A DNA stretch of 64,000 bases from Oscillospiraceae bacterium. GTDB lineage: Bacteria > Bacillota > Clostridia > Oscillospirales > Ruminococcaceae. Each line of letters opens with the position of its first letter. The stretch's first letter is position 1. This document shows, piece after piece, positions 23,449 to 31,606 of this stretch. Below the pieces are notes generated by a model, which was given only the letters and a program-made list of their open reading frames with translations, was not told where the DNA came from and searched no databases. The stretch covers positions 23,006-87,005 of the forward strand of contig WRKM01000013.1 of NCBI GenBank assembly GCA_009778065.1, given 5' to 3'. A program made the translations under genes and the position numbers.

Positions 23449-25138
23449 AAAAGAGAAAAGTATAACACGGTTTTTTCCGTTTATTGCGAGCGTTTTAGTC
23501 CCTTTTTATCCGCTTTTATACCTGTATAATCAAAACGCGCAGTACCTCTCGATTTTTCATGTTTTTATATCTGCATTAATCTTCGCGCTGTTCATGGCGG
23601 CTGTGTTTTGGGTGGCAAAAAAGTTTACCGGCTCCCCCGTGGGTGCAATGCTTTTTTGCATATTATCCTGGGCGGTTTATTTCTATGCGGTTAAAATCAC
23701 GCCTGATATTGAACTGAGAAAGCGTTATATTTTATTAATAATTGCGGCATTACTGATTATTGCTTTAATTGTAATAAAACTGACGGCTAAAAAAATAAAC
23801 CCCTTTATTTCTCAAACATTTAAAGCATCTATAGTGGCATTTATATTCTCTGTCGCTGTGTCTCTCGTGATGTTTAATGCCGTGTTATCTGTAATACGTT
23901 ATATAGAACTCGGCAGTGAAAAAAGCATAGATAAAAGCGTGTATAAAACTGTTTTCACTGTAGAATCCGGTCTCTCCGCTCCTAATATTTATTGGTTTCA
24001 TACGGACGGTATGTTAGGATTCGGCGCATTTGAATTCTTTTTCGGAGATGAGCAGGAAGAGTTTACGCGAGAACTTGAAAACCGCGGCTTTTGGATTAAT
24101 CGAGATGCCGCTCTTAATGGAGGACGTTCAACACAAGCGGCACTCCCCGCGCTCATGAGTCCGCACTTTTATGACCGCGCAATGTCTTGGCGGTTTGCTT
24201 CCGAATATGCAAGGTTAATCCCGCAAAATCAAGACTTGATTTTAAATCCCGAAAAACGCACAGAGCTGAATTTCACCTCTCTCAGATTAGCGAGAGAAAA
24301 AAACGAGTTAATCACGGCTTTCGGAAACGCCGGTTACAATACAATCACTATCTCAACTTTAGGTATTTATTTTTATCCGACCGGAAATAAGTTTTATGAC
24401 TATACCGACGGCTTAACCGTATTGTTACCGAAGGACCCCGATAAAGGGACGCAATCTCACATTAATAATATCAGCAATTTGAGAGATTTATTCGATTTAA
24501 TAGGCGTTACAGTATTTATACCCGACAAATTTACCGAAAAGTTCTTTAGTAAATTAACGCTGACGGGGTTTATACAAGAAGACCTCGAACCCCACGGGTT
24601 TGATTTGTATAACGAATTCAAAATTGCCGATAATGAAACAAGCCGAGGGCGGATAACTCGATACAATAATATTTCAGAGAGTATATACTCCTTGCAGGGG
24701 GAGTCATCACCGCGTTTTACAGTGATTAATTACCTTCTGTCGCACAGACCTTACGGGTGGGACGAAAATGGTAATTATAATGACGAAGATGGTCAAAACC
24801 CGTTCCGTTATCCCCCGCAACATAGGCTCGGCGCGGATGTGTTACTTAAATACATAGACATGATTTTAGAAGACGACCCGAATGCAGTTATAGTTTTACA
24901 AGCTGACCACGGACTTCACGGACTGCTGGAGACTTATACAATCGAAGAGCTTATGGAGACTTTTTCATGCACATTGGATGAAGCAGTGCTTTTATGGAAT
25001 TCGGTCATGAGTGCGGTTCGTATTCCCGACGAACAAATGACCCCCGAAGTAATGGAAATACTGCAAGACCCGCGTAATATATCCCGCTGGCTCGTGAATA
25101 CTTACGTCGGCGAGAATTATGATTATGTAATGCCGTAA
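23435..25138 (+). CDS. membrane sulfatase-fold transferase/hydrolase, paralog 1
   Basis: A 567-residue protein with about five N-terminal membrane helices (residues 13-155) and a large outer domain of the alkaline phosphatase/sulfatase fold. Metal-site motifs are NIYWFHTDGMLGF and VIVLQADHGLHG. Proteins of this build transfer phosphoglycerol or phosphoethanolamine, or act on sulfate or phosphate esters, outside the membrane; the substrate here is unknown. ATG 23435 is chosen because GGGGAG lies seven bases upstream; an in-frame ATG at 23420 is less suitable. It is closely related to the gene at 26826, and its last 96 coding bases match both paralogs. Confidence 0.75.
   Translation: MTEVKKEKSITRFFPFIASVLVPFYPLLYLYNQNAQYLSIFHVFISALIFALFMAAVFWVAKKFTGSPVGAMLFCILSWAVYFYAVKITPDIELRKRYILLIIAALLIIALIVIKLTAKKINPFISQTFKASIVAFIFSVAVSLVMFNAVLSVIRYIELGSEKSIDKSVYKTVFTVESGLSAPNIYWFHTDGMLGFGAFEFFFGDEQEEFTRELENRGFWINRDAALNGGRSTQAALPALMSPHFYDRAMSWRFASEYARLIPQNQDLILNPEKRTELNFTSLRLAREKNELITAFGNAGYNTITISTLGIYFYPTGNKFYDYTDGLTVLLPKDPDKGTQSHINNISNLRDLFDLIGVTVFIPDKFTEKFFSKLTLTGFIQEDLEPHGFDLYNEFKIADNETSRGRITRYNNISESIYSLQGESSPRFTVINYLLSHRPYGWDENGNYNDEDGQNPFRYPPQHRLGADVLLKYIDMILEDDPNAVIVLQADHGLHGLLETYTIEELMETFSCTLDEAVLLWNSVMSAVRIPDEQMTPEVMEILQDPRNISRWLVNTYVGENYDYVMP
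25031..25126 (+). repeat. sulfatase-tail repeat D, copy 1
   Basis: Ninety-six bases encoding EQMTPEVMEILQDPRNIS through ENYDY. They differ from copy 3 (28401-28496) at about three positions. All three paralogs carry this tail. Confidence 0.8.
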
Positions 25139-25156
25139 AGGAGAAATTTTAGAATA

Positions 25157-26809
25157 ATGAAAAAAATTAAACAATTCTATCGCGACAACAAGATGAGAAA
25201 ACCCTCGAAATCAGAAGTCCCGTATTTCGGTATATTTATCATTACTGTTTTCATGTTATTTTTGTATAACCAGAATATACGATTTGTTGATTTATCGAGT
25301 TTTATTTGGACGACAATTATTATGACTGCGATTAGCGGCTTGCTCTGTTTTTTGGTCTACTTTGTTTTCAGAGACTGGGCTACATCGGGAATTACCGTGG
25401 GTTTATTTTGGATATGGCTATTTTCGTATAACTTCACGAAAGAAATACTCTTCGCATTTCCGTCGTATTACCGTATAAGATATTTTTTGGTTTTACACGG
25501 GGTTTTCTTTGTTTTATACTTGATTATTGTATTTATTCTGCACAAGGTTAAAATAAAAAAACACATATCGGTTTTCACTAATTTGTTGACGGTTATTCTT
25601 GTTTTTATGAATTTATTTCCCGTAATAAAAAATGTAAATACAATTTACAGGGGGGGCGAAAATGAGGCTATAACCTATAAAACAGAGTTTAGCATAGACC
25701 AAAACACCGAAACTCCGAATGTATATTTTATAGTTTTTGATACAATGACAAGCCCTTATGTTGCACGGACTTATTTTGAAGTTGATACCGAGCCGACAGT
25801 GACAGAATTAGAAAATATGGGGTTCTACGTAACGGACAACAGCAGATTAATGGGGTTTGGTTCTACATTTTTCGCCATGCCGAGTTTCTTGGCACCTTAC
25901 CATTATGACAAATATTTAAAAGAAGCTTACGAATTAGCGGATGAAAAGGCATATTCTTCCTCTACGGTCGCTGAGATGTCAAATAATCTTCTCGTAGCCG
26001 GAAATGCGATTCACTACAATGTTAGGGCGAGAATAGGGCATAGCGAATTTCAAGAAGCTTTTTTGCAAAATGATTATTCTGTTTTTACTTACTATTTTCC
26101 CCAATCGTTAAAGGCGTATAAACATTTTGAAAAACCCGACAAAGATAAAATAACTTTCGATAATACGATGCCCGATGTAGTGAAAATGTCAACGCCATAT
26201 AATGATTTAATATATACATTGAAAGAATTATTGGGCGGGGGTACGACACAGAATATTGAAAATATTGAAAATATTGAAAACATTGAAAATATTCTACAAG
26301 ATTCAAATAGTAAAACACGACCGTTCGTTCACAAGAGGTTTGAAGAGCTTATAAATAAAAGTAATGAACAAGAAAATCCGTTTATGGTCTATATTCATGA
26401 ATCTGCCGCTCATAACCCTTATGTATTTAATGCGGACGGCTCACTTAAAACAATTGAAGAAACCATAAATGATACATGGAGCAGAAGCTATGGAGACCAA
26501 TATACGTTCTGTTTATATTTATTAGCCGAAGTTACCGAAATGATAATAGAAAACGACCCAACTGCCGTAATCGTGCTGACGGGAGACCATGGCGTACACG
26601 ATTTGGTTTCAAAAGCGATGTCGAGAGATGATAAGGATTTGACGGTAGAAAGTTTTGATGAATTAGTTAATCGAATCTTCTTCGCATACCGTATTCCCCC
26701 CGAACAAATGACCCCCGAAGTAGTAGAAATACTGCAAGACCCGCGAAATATATCCCGCTGGCTCGTGAATACTTATGTCGGCGAGAATTATGAGTATATA
26801 CTACAGTAA
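25157..26809 (+). CDS. membrane sulfatase-fold transferase/hydrolase, paralog 2 (divergent)
   Basis: A 550-residue relative with the same plan: about five N-terminal helices (residues 20-150), then NVYFIVFDTMTSPY and VIVLTGDHGVHD as metal-site motifs. It is much less similar to paralogs 1 and 3 than they are to each other, except for the last 32 residues, which are almost identical. A tandem nine-base repeat gives the run QNIENIENIENIENIL in the middle of the outer domain. AAAGGAG lies 13 bases before the ATG. Probable role: transfer or removal of a charged ester on the surface glycan. Confidence 0.72.
   Translation: MKKIKQFYRDNKMRKPSKSEVPYFGIFIITVFMLFLYNQNIRFVDLSSFIWTTIIMTAISGLLCFLVYFVFRDWATSGITVGLFWIWLFSYNFTKEILFAFPSYYRIRYFLVLHGVFFVLYLIIVFILHKVKIKKHISVFTNLLTVILVFMNLFPVIKNVNTIYRGGENEAITYKTEFSIDQNTETPNVYFIVFDTMTSPYVARTYFEVDTEPTVTELENMGFYVTDNSRLMGFGSTFFAMPSFLAPYHYDKYLKEAYELADEKAYSSSTVAEMSNNLLVAGNAIHYNVRARIGHSEFQEAFLQNDYSVFTYYFPQSLKAYKHFEKPDKDKITFDNTMPDVVKMSTPYNDLIYTLKELLGGGTTQNIENIENIENIENILQDSNSKTRPFVHKRFEELINKSNEQENPFMVYIHESAAHNPYVFNADGSLKTIEETINDTWSRSYGDQYTFCLYLLAEVTEMIIENDPTAVIVLTGDHGVHDLVSKAMSRDDKDLTVESFDELVNRIFFAYRIPPEQMTPEVVEILQDPRNISRWLVNTYVGENYEYILQ
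26252..26293 (+). repeat. nine-base tandem repeat (AATATTGAA)
   Basis: Four tandem units (one with AACATTGAA) plus a partial fifth encode repeated Asn-Ile-Glu inside paralog 2. The unit is a multiple of three, so changes in copy number would alter length but not frame. Confidence 0.8.
26702..26797 (+). repeat. sulfatase-tail repeat D, copy 2
   Basis: Differs from copy 3 at about two of 96 positions, although the rest of this gene is strongly diverged from its neighbours. Confidence 0.8.
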
Positions 26810-26825
26810 AGGAGAACCACGAAGA

Positions 26826-28541
26826 ATGACGCAAACTAAAAAAGAAAAAAGTATAACACGCTTTTTCCCGTTTATTACGAGCGTTTTAGTTCCTTTTTAT
26901 CCGCTTTTGTACCTGTATACTCAAAACGCGCAGTACCTTTCAATTTCTCATGTTCTTATATGCGGGTCGCTCTTCGCGCTGTTCACTGCGGTTGTATTTT
27001 TAGCGGCAAAAAAAATTACCCGCTCTCCCTTTGGCGGGATGGTTTTTTGCATATTATTGTGGGTAGTTTATTTCAGCACAAGTAAAATCGCACCTACTCT
27101 TGCATTAAGAAATCGATATGCTTTACTGATATCCGGGTTCTTATTGATTATTGCTTTAGTTATAATAAAACTGACGGTTAATAAATTAAACCCCTCTATT
27201 TCGCAAACTTTTACAACATTTATATTTGCCGTTACTGTGTTTCTTGTGATGTTTAATGCTGTGTTATCTGTAATACGTTATATAGAACTCGGAAGTGAAA
27301 AAAACATAGACCAAAGCGTGTATAAAACCGTTTTCACTGTAGAACCCGTTCTCTCCGCTCCTAATATTTATTGGTTTCATACGGACGGTATGCTTGGGTT
27401 TGATTCTATGGAGCGGTTCTTCGGAGATGAGCAGGAGAATTTCACGCAGGAACTTGAAAACCGCGGATTTTGGATTAATCGGGATGCCGCTTTTGACGGA
27501 GGACGTTCTACGCAAACGGCACTCCCCGCACTAATGAGTCCGCACTTTTATGACCGCGCAATGTCGTGGGAATATGACTTTGAATATGCGAAATCTATCC
27601 CGCAAAATCAAGACCCAGTTAACAACCACCGAAATCGACCGGAGTTAAATTTCACCACTCTCCGAGGAGCAAGAGAAAAAAATGAGTTAATCGCGGCTTT
27701 TGGAAACGCCGATTACAATACAATTACTGTCGCCGGAGTAGGTATTTATTTTTATCCTACTGTTCATAAGTTTTATAATTATACTGATGTATTATCACCA
27801 AAGAATTCAAATGCAAAACAACAAGAATATATTAATGAAATCAGCAATTTAAGAGGTTTATTTGAATTAATAGGCATAACCGAATTTTTACCGGAATCAG
27901 TTACCCTAAGGTTGTTCAACAAATTAATGACGATGGGATTTGTACAAGAAGATGTTTTATCTCATGGATTTGATTTATATACCGAACTTGAGCTTACCGC
28001 TAATGAAGAAAGCCGAAGGCTCTTAACCTCATATAACTATATCGCAGAGAGTATATTAGCCTCGATGATGCAAACCCGTCCGCGGTTCACGACAATTGTT
28101 CACAATATGCCTCACAGACCTTTTGTCTGGGACGAAAATGGTAATCATAATGAAGAAGATGCTGATAATCCGCTTCGATATCCCGCGCATCATAAGTTCA
28201 GTGCGGATGTGTTACTTAAATACATAGACATGATTTTAGAAGACGACCCCGATGCTGTTATAGTTTTGCAAGCAGACCACGGGCTTCACGGGCTACTACA
28301 GTTCTATACGACTGAAGAACTAATGGAAATTTTCTCCTGCACGGAGGAGGAGACCAAGGCTTTATGGAACTCGGTTATGAGTGCGGTTCGTATTCCCGTC
28401 GAACAAATGACCCCCGAAGTAGTAGAAATACTGCAAGACCCGCGTAATATATCCCGCTGGCTCGTGAATACTTATGTCGGCGAGAATTATGATTATATCC
28501 CTCCCGAATTTAAACAAGAGTTTAAAGGACCGGAAAAATAA
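26826..28541 (+). CDS. membrane sulfatase-fold transferase/hydrolase, paralog 3
   Basis: A 571-residue close relative of paralog 1 (both open with KKEKSITRFFPFI and share NIYWFHTDGMLGF and VIVLQADHGLHG). About five membrane helices precede the outer catalytic domain. ATG 26826 is chosen since AAAGGAG lies about a dozen bases upstream and the protein start then matches paralog 1; the longer frame from 26775 would run back into paralog 2. It has an extra C-terminal tail (PPEFKQEFKGPEK) beyond the shared 96-base segment. Likely a second version of the same modification enzyme with altered specificity. Confidence 0.75.
   Translation: MTQTKKEKSITRFFPFITSVLVPFYPLLYLYTQNAQYLSISHVLICGSLFALFTAVVFLAAKKITRSPFGGMVFCILLWVVYFSTSKIAPTLALRNRYALLISGFLLIIALVIIKLTVNKLNPSISQTFTTFIFAVTVFLVMFNAVLSVIRYIELGSEKNIDQSVYKTVFTVEPVLSAPNIYWFHTDGMLGFDSMERFFGDEQENFTQELENRGFWINRDAAFDGGRSTQTALPALMSPHFYDRAMSWEYDFEYAKSIPQNQDPVNNHRNRPELNFTTLRGAREKNELIAAFGNADYNTITVAGVGIYFYPTVHKFYNYTDVLSPKNSNAKQQEYINEISNLRGLFELIGITEFLPESVTLRLFNKLMTMGFVQEDVLSHGFDLYTELELTANEESRRLLTSYNYIAESILASMMQTRPRFTTIVHNMPHRPFVWDENGNHNEEDADNPLRYPAHHKFSADVLLKYIDMILEDDPDAVIVLQADHGLHGLLQFYTTEELMEIFSCTEEETKALWNSVMSAVRIPVEQMTPEVVEILQDPRNISRWLVNTYVGENYDYIPPEFKQEFKGPEK
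28401..28496 (+). repeat. sulfatase-tail repeat D, copy 3
   Basis: Third copy of the 96-base tail. Similarity with copy 1 continues upstream because the genes are close relatives; with copy 2 it stops sharply near the start of the repeat. Confidence 0.8.
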
Positions 28542-28557
28542 AGAAAGGATAATAAAA

Positions 28558-29985
28558 ATGTTAGAAAACGGAAAAGAAATTAACCTAAACCTGAAAATGC
28601 CGCCCGAACAGCAGGACAGTGCTTTCTCTATGCGAGATTTGGTGCTGACTATTTACAGCGCGAGGAAAGTTTTCTTCGCGTGGTGTCTGATTGGAATTCT
28701 GCTCGGACTTATCGCCGCAGGGGGGTATTACATGTCGCAGAGAGGCACGGAATCTGAATTATGGGAAAGCTCAGTCACTCTTACACTGAATTATCCCGGC
28801 GCGGAAGAGGGTTTGTTCCCGAATGGCGCGGATTTTAGCATAAGTTCATTATATGATGTGCAGTTGTGGGAAAACGCGCTGAAAGCGGTCGGACGCGATG
28901 ACGTCACGGCGGCTGATGCAATTAAAGAGGTAAACATCACAAGATATAAGGCGGTGGCAGACGAGAATGGGGTCCCGATTGAAGATAGTATGCAAGAGGA
29001 ATTATTAGCCAACACTTGCTTTGAACTGTCAATTTCATCAGGCGGCTCTGTTTTTGAAAATGATAATGAAGCGAAAATGTTTTTAAAGGCTTTAGGTGAG
29101 CAGTACAAAAACTTTATTAACAGTAATTATTTTACTGAAGAAAATATCGGAATGTTGTATGGTCAAGATTTGAGAGAATGGCAGGAAATGTCGCTTGAAA
29201 TAATATGGGATAATTTCAGTTTCGAGAGAAATTTTACGGAAATAAGCTCAAGGTATACGGCATGGGCAGAATATCTTGAAGAATTGTATAACAGCGAGCC
29301 GTCTTATAAAACGGCGACCGGAGCAAGCTTTAACGAACTTGCTGAGGATTTAAGGGACATAAGAGACGGCGAATTAAGATATTGGTTATCAAAGGTTAAT
29401 GAGGAATTATATATCCGTAACATCGACAGATTTATAAACGAAGTACAATTTCAAATTGAATCTATGAGAGTCAATCGTGAGTACTCTGCGGAACTCGCAA
29501 ACTCGTACATTAGTATATTAGATTCTTTAGGAGAAAAAGGATTTGTAAACGAAACAATTGATATACTGACAGCCGCTAAATCCGAGGCTGAAATTTCTGC
29601 GGACTTACAAAGAAGAATAGGTCAGTTGGAAAGTTACAGCACGCAACTACTTGAAAATCTCGAAACAAATGAAACCGCACTTCGCGCAAACAGCCGCGAA
29701 GCGGAAAACGCACTCAATGCGTTTATTGAAGAACTTGACAAAAACCGCGAAAATTTAAGCATAATAATACATGATTATTACTCTGATATGAATGAGAAAA
29801 ACTCCGAAAAATCCGTAATATTTACCACACCCACCACGACAGTTCAGGCGGGGGGAAATACAGGCGCAAGCATGACACGGGTTTTGATGTTGTTTTTAGG
29901 ATGTGCGTTCGTTGGGTTTGTGATTGGTTTATGTGCGGCGTTTATTAAGAAACATTTGGAAACCGTGAAAGTAAAGGGGTCATAA
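28558..29985 (+). CDS. Wzz-like polysaccharide chain-length/co-polymerase protein
   Basis: A 475-residue protein with a cytoplasmic N-terminus, a membrane helix (about residues 38-60, AWCLIGILLGLIAAGG), a long coiled-coil-rich outer domain and a second membrane helix near the C-terminus (MLFLGCAFVGFVIGLCAA). This two-helix plan with a helical outer domain is that of Wzz/YveK-type polysaccharide co-polymerases, which set chain length together with Wzy. No tyrosine kinase domain or separate kinase gene is present nearby. AAAGGATA precedes ATG 28558; earlier in-frame starts fall in the upstream gene. Confidence 0.75.
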   Translation: MLENGKEINLNLKMPPEQQDSAFSMRDLVLTIYSARKVFFAWCLIGILLGLIAAGGYYMSQRGTESELWESSVTLTLNYPGAEEGLFPNGADFSISSLYDVQLWENALKAVGRDDVTAADAIKEVNITRYKAVADENGVPIEDSMQEELLANTCFELSISSGGSVFENDNEAKMFLKALGEQYKNFINSNYFTEENIGMLYGQDLREWQEMSLEIIWDNFSFERNFTEISSRYTAWAEYLEELYNSEPSYKTATGASFNELAEDLRDIRDGELRYWLSKVNEELYIRNIDRFINEVQFQIESMRVNREYSAELANSYISILDSLGEKGFVNETIDILTAAKSEAEISADLQRRIGQLESYSTQLLENLETNETALRANSREAENALNAFIEELDKNRENLSIIIHDYYSDMNEKNSEKSVIFTTPTTTVQAGGNTGASMTRVLMLFLGCAFVGFVIGLCAAFIKKHLETVKVKGS

Positions 29986-30993
29986 ATGTCTATACTCATA
30001 ACCGGCGGCGCGGGATATATCGGCAGTCATACCTGCGTAGAATTATTAAACGATGGCAGGGAAATAATTATTGCCGATAATTTTTCTAATTCAAAGCCAA
30101 AGGTTCTTGAAACAATAAAAGAGCTGACGGGCAGGTCGTTCAGGTTCTATGAAGCGGATATTTGCGATAAAAGTGCGTTGGAGCGGATATTTTCGGAGAA
30201 TGAAATCACGGAGGTCATTCACTTCGCGGGATATAAAGCTGTCGCCGAAAGCGTAAAATTTCCGCTGAAATATTATCATAATAACGTCTGCGGCTCATTA
30301 GTTTTGCTTGAAGTTATGAACGCTTTTAATTGTAAAAACTTGGTGTTCAGCTCGTCCGCTACTGTTTACGGTATGCCCGAAAATGTACCCGTGAGTGAGG
30401 ATTCGTCCCTGTTTACCTTAAATCCTTACGGGCAAACCAAACTGATGATTGAAAATATATGCCGCGATTTGTGCGATTCGGACGGCGATTGGAGCGTTAC
30501 TTTACTTCGTTATTTTAATCCTGTAGGCGCGCATGAGAGCGGCAGGCTCGGCGAAGACCCGAACGGAATCCCGAATAATCTGATGCCGATTATTCTACAG
30601 GCGGCGAAGGGGAAAATTCCCGAACTGAACGTCTTCGGAAACGATTACTCCACGCCTGACGGAACTTGTATACGCGACTATATTCATGTAGTAGATTTGG
30701 CGAAAGGGCATATTGCCGCGCTTTCTGCGATGAAAAAAGGCGCGGAAGTGTATAACCTCGGTACAGGCAAGGGTTATTCGGTTCTTGAAATTATTGAAGC
30801 TTTTAAGAGGACGAATTCGGTTGAACTGCCTTATAAAATCGCGCCGCGCCGTCCGGGCGACGCCGCGCGTTGTTGGTCTTTACCGTCTAAGGCAGAGCGA
30901 GAGCTCGGCTGGAAAGCCGAACTCGGAATAGAGAGAATGTGTGCGGATTCATGGAGGTTCGCCGAACTAAAAATGTCTGACGCCGATAGTTAA
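29986..30993 (+). CDS. galE: UDP-glucose 4-epimerase
   Basis: A 335-residue extended SDR enzyme with the NAD motif ILITGGAGYIGSHT, SSATVYGMPENVP, the catalytic Tyr and Lys in NPYGQTKLM, and RYFNPVGAHESG, all typical of GalE. It interconverts UDP-glucose and UDP-galactose and may also act on the N-acetyl forms, supplying donors for the glycosyltransferases upstream. It starts directly after the Wzz-like stop and is the last gene of the plus-strand locus. Its 3' end overlaps the convergent minus-strand gene by four bases. Confidence 0.92.
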   Translation: MSILITGGAGYIGSHTCVELLNDGREIIIADNFSNSKPKVLETIKELTGRSFRFYEADICDKSALERIFSENEITEVIHFAGYKAVAESVKFPLKYYHNNVCGSLVLLEVMNAFNCKNLVFSSSATVYGMPENVPVSEDSSLFTLNPYGQTKLMIENICRDLCDSDGDWSVTLLRYFNPVGAHESGRLGEDPNGIPNNLMPIILQAAKGKIPELNVFGNDYSTPDGTCIRDYIHVVDLAKGHIAALSAMKKGAEVYNLGTGKGYSVLEIIEAFKRTNSVELPYKIAPRRPGDAARCWSLPSKAERELGWKAELGIERMCADSWRFAELKMSDADS

Positions 30994-31487
30994 CAAACGG
31001 GGTTTATATCTATTAAATCTATTCTCGGCGGGAGTGCGGGAATTATTTGGTTAAAGCGGATAACAGCCAAATTACCCGGACAAAAGAATCTCGCGTTCGG
31101 TGTATCTGCGCGAAGAATTTGATTATTCGCTGTGTTTTGTACGATAAGAAATCCATGTTCTCTGCGGACTACCCGTACTCTCATTTGCCGAGGCGGCGGC
31201 GCGAATGGCGGCGTTATCGGGAAGGCAGGGGGAATGACCGGAAAAATCGGCGGTGAACCCGGAAAGGTGGGTCGCGAAGGCGGGACGGGCAGGGGCTGAA
31301 TGTTTATAGCGGTAATTTGCGGGGGCATGCTCATGGTCATTATTCCGTTGTATGTAATTCTTACGCGGTTTCCGACATTGAATCTGCGCGGGTTGTTTAA
31401 GTTAACGATAACCGTTTCGCCGCTTTCTTCATTCCTGACGGTAAGGCTTCGCGGATTTACCGCGATTACGGTTGCAATCATCTGCAT
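30990..31487 (-). CDS. two-repeat beta-barrel protein with proline-rich linker, function unknown
   Basis: A 165-residue protein not assigned to a known family. Two similar beta-rich halves (about residues 1-60 and 105-160; compare VIAVNPRSLTVRNEESGE with VVRREHGFLIVQNTANNQ) are joined by a proline-rich linker (about 66-100, PPSRPTFPGSPPIFPVIPP). The halves look like small OB- or SH3-type barrels. AGGAGGA lies at good distance from the start at 31487. No signal peptide. It stands alone between galE and lon, downstream of the lon terminator. Possibly a binding or scaffold protein; no firm function. Confidence 0.6.
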   Translation of the reverse strand: MQMIATVIAVNPRSLTVRNEESGETVIVNLNNPRRFNVGNRVRITYNGIMTMSMPPQITAINIQPLPVPPSRPTFPGSPPIFPVIPPAFPITPPFAPPPRQMRVRVVRREHGFLIVQNTANNQILRADTPNARFFCPGNLAVIRFNQIIPALPPRIDLIDINPVC

Positions 31488-31563
31488 AAAGTATGTCCTC
31501 CTGTAAAAAAATATTTCCTGATAGCATAATATGGCAGATGCGTGTTTTTGGTGAAATAAAATG

Positions 31564-31592
31564 CCGCCGAACGATTTAATCCCGTTCGGCGG
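31564..31592 (-). terminator. intrinsic terminator downstream of lon
   Basis: A perfect ten-base-pair stem (CCGCCGAACG with CGTTCGGCGG, nine-base loop) lies 15 bases past the lon stop. On the minus strand it is followed by CATTTTATTT. It separates lon from the two-repeat protein gene. Confidence 0.75.
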
Positions 31593-31606
31593 TTTAATAA
31601 TTTATG

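Noticed and set aside
31047..31256. Plus-strand frame opposite the two-barrel protein gene
   Set aside because: Arg-rich antisense frame; the minus-strand frame has the AGGAGGA ribosome site and an internal protein repeat.
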